Part shown: positions 58,872 through 64,000 of the stretch, in pieces
Position numbering within the stretch: the stretch's first letter is position 1
Layout: the number at the start of each line of letters is the position of its first letter
DNA from: Hyphomonadaceae bacterium
Lineage (GTDB): Bacteria; Pseudomonadota; Alphaproteobacteria; Rhizobiales; Hyphomicrobiaceae
Direction: 5' to 3'
Length of the DNA: 64,000 bases
Assembly (NCBI GenBank): GCA_019747815.1
Contig: JAIEQJ010000060.1
Coordinates: 20,880 to 84,879 of the forward strand
Translations under genes and position numbers: made by a program
Notes under the pieces: model-generated
Told to the model about the DNA's origin: nothing
Seen by the model: only the letters and a program-made list of their open reading frames with translations
Database searches by the model: none

Positions 58872-59992
58872 TGGGTGCCCGTGGTCAGGTCGAGGTCGGC
58901 GGTCTCGGCCAGAAACTCGGAGAGGGTGAACAGCCCGACGCAGGGCATGGCGCCCCGCTTCTGCAGGGTTCCATCGACGAGCCGCTTGGCCAGCAGAACC
59001 GAGGGGGTTGCGGGAATGTAGGGCCCGTGTCCGCCGCATGCGATCAGATGCCAGTCGATGTGCTTGGGCTCGCCGTTGCGCCCGGTGCCGGCCATGCTCA
59101 CCAGCATGCCGCCGCGGTCGGAGCCCAGGAAGCCGAGCCTGCGCTTCGTTGCCAGCAGCGGCCGCGCCATCAGCTCGGGGTGGGGCAAGAGGCCGCTGCG
59201 CGCCAGTCCGGCAAGACCCCACAGCCCGAGATGAAACGGGCCCACCTCGAGGGCGGCATACACATCCGCAACCTTCAAGCCGGCATACCTTTGCGGGAAC
59301 AGGTCGCGATCGGGCGCATCGCAATGGCCGATCCAGCGGGCGCCCAGGCCCGGCAGCCTGCGGCGGTCGAGGCCCTGCCAGCCGAAGATGGGCGCGCGCC
59401 CCGCGCCGTTGGCGATCGGTCGCCCGAGGCTCATCAGGATCGACCGCGTGGTGGCAAGACCGGGATCGAAGTTGTTGCCGGGCGCGATCACGCTGGCGAT
59501 GGCGCTGAGCGATCCGAACTGGGCTGCATGGGCGTCGGCCACCGCGCCCGAGACCGCCGGCACGGTGCTGGCCCCGCTGACGATGAGCACGCCGGCCGCG
59601 CGCGCCTCCGCATCCAGCGCCCTGATGCCGGTCACGAACAGGCGTGCATCGGCAAGGTCGAGATAGTGCACGCGCGCGGCGATGCAGGCCCGGGCGAGGC
59701 GGTAGTCCTGGCTCTGATAGGGCCCCGAGGCGTTGATGACCACGCCGGCGCCGATGGCGGTGAGATCGGCCGGCGTCACGCTCGCCGCGTCGAGGCGCCG
59801 GGCGGTGACGGGCTTTCCCGTCGCGATCTCCAATTCCAGCGCGGCATCGAGCCCCCGATCCTGCGAGCGCCCGGCAATGACCACCTCCACGCCCGGCACC
59901 TGCGCCAGGCGCTCCGCCACTCGTCCGCCGAAGGCCCCGTAGCCGCCGAGGACGAGCACGCGCTGCAGGCCGGGGTGCGATTTAGTCTGCAC
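58868..59992 (-). CDS. Saccharopine dehydrogenase-like NAD(P)-binding protein
   Basis: The 374-aa protein has an N-terminal Rossmann fold (VLVLGGYGAFGGRVAERLAQ) and the saccharopine-dehydrogenase-like pattern VVINASGPYQSQDYRLARAC, VHYLDLADARLFVTGI and GASTVPAVSGAV. The C-terminal half has GRNGEPKHIDWHLIACGGHG. It is not a lysine-pathway enzyme by context; relatives act on unknown or lipid-like substrates. It begins with GTG at 59,992, immediately after the hydrolase TAG. DUF4166 follows in an ATGA overlap. Confidence 0.85.
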   Translation of the reverse strand: MQTKSHPGLQRVLVLGGYGAFGGRVAERLAQVPGVEVVIAGRSQDRGLDAALELEIATGKPVTARRLDAASVTPADLTAIGAGVVINASGPYQSQDYRLARACIAARVHYLDLADARLFVTGIRALDAEARAAGVLIVSGASTVPAVSGAVADAHAAQFGSLSAIASVIAPGNNFDPGLATTRSILMSLGRPIANGAGRAPIFGWQGLDRRRLPGLGARWIGHCDAPDRDLFPQRYAGLKVADVYAALEVGPFHLGLWGLAGLARSGLLPHPELMARPLLATKRRLGFLGSDRGGMLVSMAGTGRNGEPKHIDWHLIACGGHGPYIPATPSVLLAKRLVDGTLQKRGAMPCVGLFTLSEFLAETADLDLTTGTQ

Positions 59993-60790
59993 CTAATGTC
60001 CGGCCTGCTGGTCGAGGAAAGCCAGCACGTGGCCGTTGAAGACGGCCGGCGCCTCGGCGCACAGCATGTGCGAGACGCCGGGCACCACGATCAGGTGCGA
60101 TCCCTTGATCTGGCGGTGGATGGCCTCCGCTGCCGCCGGCGGCGTGCCGGGGTCCTCGGCGCCGACGATCACGGTGGTCGGCAGCGTGATGGCCGGCAGC
60201 CGATCGGTGACGTTGAGGGTGCGGATGGCCTCGCCCCAGCCGCAGAAGCCCTCGGCCGGAGTGGCCCGGATCATCCCGGCCAGGCGCTCCACCACGGCCG
60301 GCTTGGCCTTCTGGTTGGCGGCCGTCACCCAGCGCGGCATGGCCACCTCCACCTGGGTTTCGATGCCCCTCTCGCGCGTGTTCTTGACGCGCTGGGCCCA
60401 CAGCGCCTGGCCTTCGGGCGGCACGCGGCTCGAGGTCGAGCTCAGCGTCAGGGAGAGGAACCTCTGAGGGTGCAACAAGCCGAGATACTGTCCCACCATG
60501 CCGCCCATCGACAGGCCGAGAAAATGGGCTCTGCCGATCTTGAGATGGTCCATCAGGCCCACGACATCGGCCGACAAGGTCTCGAAGTCGTACGGCGCCT
60601 TGGTCGGTTCGCTCGTGCCGTGGCCGCGGGCATCGAACCGCACCACGCGATAGCGCGGTATGAGCGCCGCCGTCAGCTCGTCCCACAGGGTGAGGTTGGT
60701 GGCGAGCGAGTGGTGCAGCACGATGGGCGTGGCCGTGTCGGGGCCCTCCACCGCATAGGTCATGCGCATGCCGTTGATGGTCGCTTGCAT
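59993..60790 (-). CDS. Alpha/beta hydrolase (3-oxoadipate enol-lactonase-like)
   Basis: The 265-aa protein has the alpha/beta hydrolase fold with LHHSLATNLTLWDELTAAL oxyanion region, RVVRFDARGHGTSEP, the nucleophile elbow HFLGLSMGGMVGQYLG, the acid in VIVGAEDPGTPP and the His in VPGVSHMLCAEAP. It is closest in kind to PcaD-type enol-lactonases, but no protocatechuate genes lie near, so the substrate is open. ATG 60,790 (MQATINGMRM) follows GGAGG. It is directly joined to the saccharopine-dehydrogenase-like gene. Confidence 0.88.
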   Translation of the reverse strand: MQATINGMRMTYAVEGPDTATPIVLHHSLATNLTLWDELTAALIPRYRVVRFDARGHGTSEPTKAPYDFETLSADVVGLMDHLKIGRAHFLGLSMGGMVGQYLGLLHPQRFLSLTLSSTSSRVPPEGQALWAQRVKNTRERGIETQVEVAMPRWVTAANQKAKPAVVERLAGMIRATPAEGFCGWGEAIRTLNVTDRLPAITLPTTVIVGAEDPGTPPAAAEAIHRQIKGSHLIVVPGVSHMLCAEAPAVFNGHVLAFLDQQAGH

Positions 60791-60811
60791 GGGTTTCCTC
60801 CCTGGCGGCGG

Positions 60812-61372
60812 TTAGGCCTTGGTGGTCTCCTCGCCCCGCGCGGCGGCGGGCGGCTTCGGCTTTATCTCGCCGCTGAGGCGGTCGGACAGGGCCAGCAGCA
60901 CACTGGAGGCCACGAACACCACATGGATGACCACATACCAGATGAGGTCACGGTCGGAGGCCGTCTTCACCGCCATGAACTGCTTCAGCAGCTGGATGGC
61001 CGAGATCGCCACGATCGATCCCAGCAGCTTGATCTTCAATGCCGTGAAATCGATCGAGCCCATCCACTCCGGCCAGTTGCGCACATGGGTGTGGTCGATC
61101 TTGGAAACGAAGTTCTCATAGCCCGAGAAGATGACGATCATCACCAGCGCGCCGGTCAGCGCCAGGTCGACCAGGCTCAGAATGCCCAGGATCGCCTCGG
61201 CCTCGCTGACGGTGAGCGCCTTGGCGGCCAGATGGTAGAACTCCTGCACGAACTTGATCAGCAGGATCACGATGCTGAGCGCCAGGCCGACGAAGAACGG
61301 CGCCAGCAGCCACCGGCTCGCGGCCAGCGTGCGCTCGAGCTGGTTCTCGACTGCGCGATTGTCTTCGGTCAT
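60812..61372 (-). CDS. YqhA family (UPF0114) membrane protein
   Basis: The 186-aa protein has about four hydrophobic segments and the YqhA/UPF0114 wording LERTLAASRWLLAPFFVGLA, ILGILSLVDLALTGALVMIV, SGYENFVSKIDHTHVRNWPEWMG in part, and VAISAIQLLKQFM. It is an inner membrane protein of unknown role. I use the ATG at 61,372 (MTEDNRAVEN); an upstream ATG at 61,417 would add 15 residues. It is first in a minus-strand cluster with the hydrolase 21 bp downstream, and copy 2 of the palindromic repeat lies just upstream. Confidence 0.87.
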   Translation of the reverse strand: MTEDNRAVENQLERTLAASRWLLAPFFVGLALSIVILLIKFVQEFYHLAAKALTVSEAEAILGILSLVDLALTGALVMIVIFSGYENFVSKIDHTHVRNWPEWMGSIDFTALKIKLLGSIVAISAIQLLKQFMAVKTASDRDLIWYVVIHVVFVASSVLLALSDRLSGEIKPKPPAAARGEETTKA

Positions 61373-61464
61373 CACCACCGGCCCTTGCGGAAACTGAGTG
61401 TGCAGCGTGTATCGCACGCGGCTTTCGTGGCCGGCAAGGCGCTTCAGTCCGAAGCGATCCTGCG

Positions 61465-61629
61465 CTAGCGTGATGATCGAGAAATTCGCCCGTCCTCGCA
61501 GCCCGCCTGCTGAGCGAATTTCTCGATCTGAATCACACTAGAACCATGAGCTTGCTCGTGTCCTTTCGATCGCGAAGTTCGTTCAGCGCCTGCTGCAAGA
61601 TCCGGCGAACTTCGCGATCGGGACACTAG
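61465..61629. repeat. 165-bp paired-hairpin repeat, copy 2
   Basis: This copy has the same length, orientation and structure as copy 1, with hairpins at 61,467-61,539 and 61,558-61,626. Differences are T to C at position 5, T to G at 28, G to A at 76 and G to T at 127 of the unit. It sits between the M3 peptidase 3' end and the YqhA gene, and its terminal CTAG supplies the TAG stop of the peptidase gene (complement of 61,626-61,628). Confidence 0.9.
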
Positions 61630-63770
61630 GGGCGAGCCCCCGTCAGCCCCCGTTTCTCGAGCAGCGCCGCGGTCGTCGGCAGCCGCCCGCGGAAAGCCTT
61701 GTAGGTGTCGGCGGGATCGCGCTTGCCGCCGGCGGCATAGATGTTTTGATGCAGCTTGCGTGCCGTGGCCGCATCGAAAATATCACCGGTCTCCTCGAAG
61801 GCGCTGAAGGCGTCGGCATCCATCACCTCCGACCACATGTAGCTGTAGTAGCCCGAGGCATAGCCGCCGATGATGTGCTGGAAGTGGGGAATGCGATGGC
61901 GCATGCCGATCTCGTCCGGCGCGCCGATCCGGCTGAGCGTCTCCTTCTCGAAGGCGTCGACGTCGAGATCGTCCACATCCTTGAGCGCGTGCAGGTCGAG
62001 ATCGACGATCGCCGCCGCCACGTATTCGACGGTCGCAAAGCCCTGGTTGAAATTGCGTGCGGCCTTGATCTTCTTCAGCAGTGCCTCGGGCACCGGCCTG
62101 CCGGTGTTGGTGTGACGGCCGAATTTTCTGAGCACCTGCGGATGCATCATCCAATGCTCGTAGAGCTGCGAGGGCAGCTCGACGAAGTCGCGCTCCACGC
62201 TGGTGCCGGACACCGCCGGATAGGTCACATCCGACAGCAGCCCGTGCAGCCCGTGCCCGAACTCGTGGAACAGCGTGCGCGCATCATCGATGCTCAAGAG
62301 CGCCGGCTCGCCGGGCGCGCCCTTGGCGAAGTTCATGACGTTGACGACGATGGGCCGCACCTCCTGCGTGTCGAGCTTGTGCTGGTCGCGCCAGCCCGAC
62401 ATCCAGGCGCCCGAGCGCTTGGAGGGCCGCGCGAAATAGTCCGCCAGGAACAGCCCGATGTGGCGGCCGTCGGCGCTCCTCACCTCGAAGGCGCGCACGT
62501 CGGGGTGATAGACGGGCAGGTCCGCGCGCTCCGTGAAGGTCACCCCGAACAGCTTGTGGGCGACGTCGAAGGCGGCCGCGATCACGTTGTCGAGCTGCAG
62601 GTAGGGCTTGATTTCGGCCTCGTCGACATCGAACTTGGCCTTGCGCACCTTCTCCGCGTAGTAGCGCCAGTCCCAGCCGGCCAGCTTGAAGTTGCCGCCG
62701 TCCGCCTGCACGGCCAGCTGCAGCTCGTCGCGTTCCTCGCCCGCGCGCCTGCTGGCGGGTCTCCACACCTCCATCAGCAGCTTGCGCACGCTGGCCGGCG
62801 TCTTGGCCATGGTGAACTCGAGCGCCGCGTCGGCCGCCGTCTTGAAGCCGAGCAGGCGCGCGCGCTCCGCGCGCAGGGCGAGGATTTCCGCCACGATCCC
62901 GCGATTGTCGGTCTTGCCGCCGTTGGCGCCGCGCTGGCGCCAGGCCTTGAACGCCCGCTCGCGCAGGTCGCGGCGTGCGGAGAACTGCAGGAACGGCTCG
63001 ATGCTGGAGCGCGCCAGGCTGATGGCATGCTTGCCCTTGTGGCCCCGCTCGTCGGCCGTCTGCCCGGCTGCCGCCCGCAGGGCGTCGGGCAGGCCGGCAA
63101 GATCGGCTTCAGATGTCAGCACGAGCAGGAACTCCTGCTCGTCGGCCAGCACATTCTGGTTGAAGCTGGTGCCGAGCGTTGCCAGCCGCTCGGCGATGGC
63201 CGCCATGCGCTTGCGCGCCTTGGCATCGAGCGCGGCGCCTGCGCGGATGAAGCTGCGGTGGTAGCGCTCCAGCACCCGCTTCTGCTCCTCGTTGAGGCCG
63301 AGGCTGCCCGTCTTCTTGAACAGCGCGTCGACGCGGCGGAACAGCTTGGCGTTCTGATAGACACGCATGCTGTGCTTGGCAAAGCGCGGCGCCACCTCGC
63401 GCTCAATTCTCTGGATCGCCGCGTTGGTATCGGTGCCGGCGAGATTGTAGAACACGCCGGCCACGCGATCGAGCCCGCGCCCGGCCCGTTCCAGCGCCTC
63501 GATGGTGTTCTGAAACGTCGGGGCGGCCCGCATGCCGGCGATCGTCTCGATCTCGGCGAGGTTGTCGGCGAAGGCCTGGTCGAACGCCGGCATGAAATGC
63601 CGGGTCTTCACGCGGTCGAACGGCGGCATGGCGAACGGCGTCGTCCATGGCGCCAGCAGCGGGTTGCGGCTGCCGCCAGCCTTGGCCTTCGCACCCGCCG
63701 TCTTGGCCGGACGCTTATCCGGCTTGGCGCTTGTCCTGGTGGCTTTGGCCTTGCCGTTCATGCTCGCCAT
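61626..63770 (-). CDS. M3 family zinc metallopeptidase (peptidyl-dipeptidase Dcp/oligopeptidase A type)
   Basis: The 714-aa protein is an M3 thimet-type oligopeptidase that degrades short peptides in the cytosol. The zinc site is FHEFGHGLHGLLSDV (His502, Glu503, His506) with the downstream third ligand in DFVELPSQLYEHWM. The substrate-binding GYASGYYSYMWSEVMDADAF block is intact near the C terminus. The first 35 residues are Lys/Ala/Thr-rich and low-complexity. ATG 63,770 lies eight bases after AAGGA. The stop codon comes from the end of repeat copy 2, and the end KRGLTGARP is near the family's usual C terminus. Confidence 0.94.
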   Translation of the reverse strand: MASMNGKAKATRTSAKPDKRPAKTAGAKAKAGGSRNPLLAPWTTPFAMPPFDRVKTRHFMPAFDQAFADNLAEIETIAGMRAAPTFQNTIEALERAGRGLDRVAGVFYNLAGTDTNAAIQRIEREVAPRFAKHSMRVYQNAKLFRRVDALFKKTGSLGLNEEQKRVLERYHRSFIRAGAALDAKARKRMAAIAERLATLGTSFNQNVLADEQEFLLVLTSEADLAGLPDALRAAAGQTADERGHKGKHAISLARSSIEPFLQFSARRDLRERAFKAWRQRGANGGKTDNRGIVAEILALRAERARLLGFKTAADAALEFTMAKTPASVRKLLMEVWRPASRRAGEERDELQLAVQADGGNFKLAGWDWRYYAEKVRKAKFDVDEAEIKPYLQLDNVIAAAFDVAHKLFGVTFTERADLPVYHPDVRAFEVRSADGRHIGLFLADYFARPSKRSGAWMSGWRDQHKLDTQEVRPIVVNVMNFAKGAPGEPALLSIDDARTLFHEFGHGLHGLLSDVTYPAVSGTSVERDFVELPSQLYEHWMMHPQVLRKFGRHTNTGRPVPEALLKKIKAARNFNQGFATVEYVAAAIVDLDLHALKDVDDLDVDAFEKETLSRIGAPDEIGMRHRIPHFQHIIGGYASGYYSYMWSEVMDADAFSAFEETGDIFDAATARKLHQNIYAAGGKRDPADTYKAFRGRLPTTAALLEKRGLTGARP

Positions 63771-64000
63771 TGTCGGCATCCTTGGCTGTGTGCTGGGCGG
63801 CGCATCTATGGCGCCCCATCGCGGCATTGTCGAGACGCGACGCACTGGGCCCGAGGGGCCTGTCATCGGCAAGCCCGTACCGGGAATGCGTCAGCACGGC
63901 GGGCCTCGCGGGCCGTGGCGGCTCCGAGGGGGTGCGAGACGAGGAGGAGCAGGGCGTCCGGGCTGCGCCCGATGGACCTGACCTCTTATCCGGTGCTGGG
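63771..64000. other. Upstream region of the M3 peptidase; no full gene
   Basis: The last 230 bp hold the promoter side of the peptidase gene and no complete gene. An ATG at 63,972 opens a frame MDLTSYPVLG that runs off the window and could be the start of a plus-strand gene, but ten codons without a clear ribosome binding site are not enough to call it. Confidence 0.4.

Overview
The window is 64 kb of high-GC chromosomal DNA from an alphaproteobacterium, most likely of the Hyphomicrobiales (Rhizobiales). Gene order supports this: mtaB-ftsY-yciB, yggT-DUF167-folD, DUF1223-acnA beside ccmABCDG, and an acyl-CoA lyase plus MaoC hydratase next to sdhCDA. I cannot name a genus. Two perfect 16-bp parS sites (about 17.6 kb) suggest the segment lies in the origin-proximal, ParB-bound part of a chromosome.

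Layout. 1-3.2 kb: end of mtaB, ftsY, a tandem pair of YciB/IspZ membrane proteins and a MarR regulator. 3.3-7.9 kb: a four-gene Csu-type chaperone-usher pilus locus behind an AT-rich promoter region. 8.2-10.2 kb: gshB and yraN, separated by a HicA/HicB-like toxin-antitoxin pair. 10.3-17.6 kb: a three-subunit molybdenum hydroxylase divergent from a TRAP transporter and a DUF1330 protein. 17.6-19.5 kb: two parS sites, folD, DUF167, yggT and tRNA-Ala(CGC). 20-21.4 kb: a frameshifted sulfatase.

21.8-30.9 kb is a purine (urate) catabolic region: an NCS2 permease, a Tsx-like porin, PuuD, UraH, a PuuE-UraD fusion, ureidoglycine aminohydrolase and AllA, with a LysR regulator. Together they would take urate to allantoate and ureidoglycine to glyoxylate and urea; the allantoate amidohydrolase step between them is not in the window. 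30.9-39.5 kb looks like a complete isethionate catabolic locus: IclR regulator, divergent GMC-type dehydrogenase (IseJ-like), TRAP transporter, Xsc and Pta. It would convert isethionate via sulfoacetaldehyde to sulfite and acetyl-CoA.

39.8-64 kb is mostly housekeeping: an L,D-transpeptidase with a coiled coil, an HpaB-family hydroxylase, DUF1223, aconitase, cytochrome c maturation ccmABCDG, nhaA, pyridoxal kinase, an FAD oxidoreductase, (3S)-malyl-CoA thioesterase-like and mesaconyl-CoA hydratase-like genes, sdhCDA without an adjacent sdhB, a DUF4166/saccharopine-dehydrogenase-like/hydrolase/YqhA cluster, and an M3 peptidase.

The least explained structure is a 165-bp repeat in two copies (51,946 and 61,465; 4 mismatches by my hand alignment). 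Each copy is two bulged hairpins facing each other, with CTAGTGT/ACACTAG-type ends, like a REPIN/BIME mobile unit. Other notable points are GC-rich hairpins placed identically between the binding-protein and membrane genes of both TRAP operons, and several perfect palindromes in divergent promoter regions. I saw no CRISPR array, prophage or intact insertion sequence.
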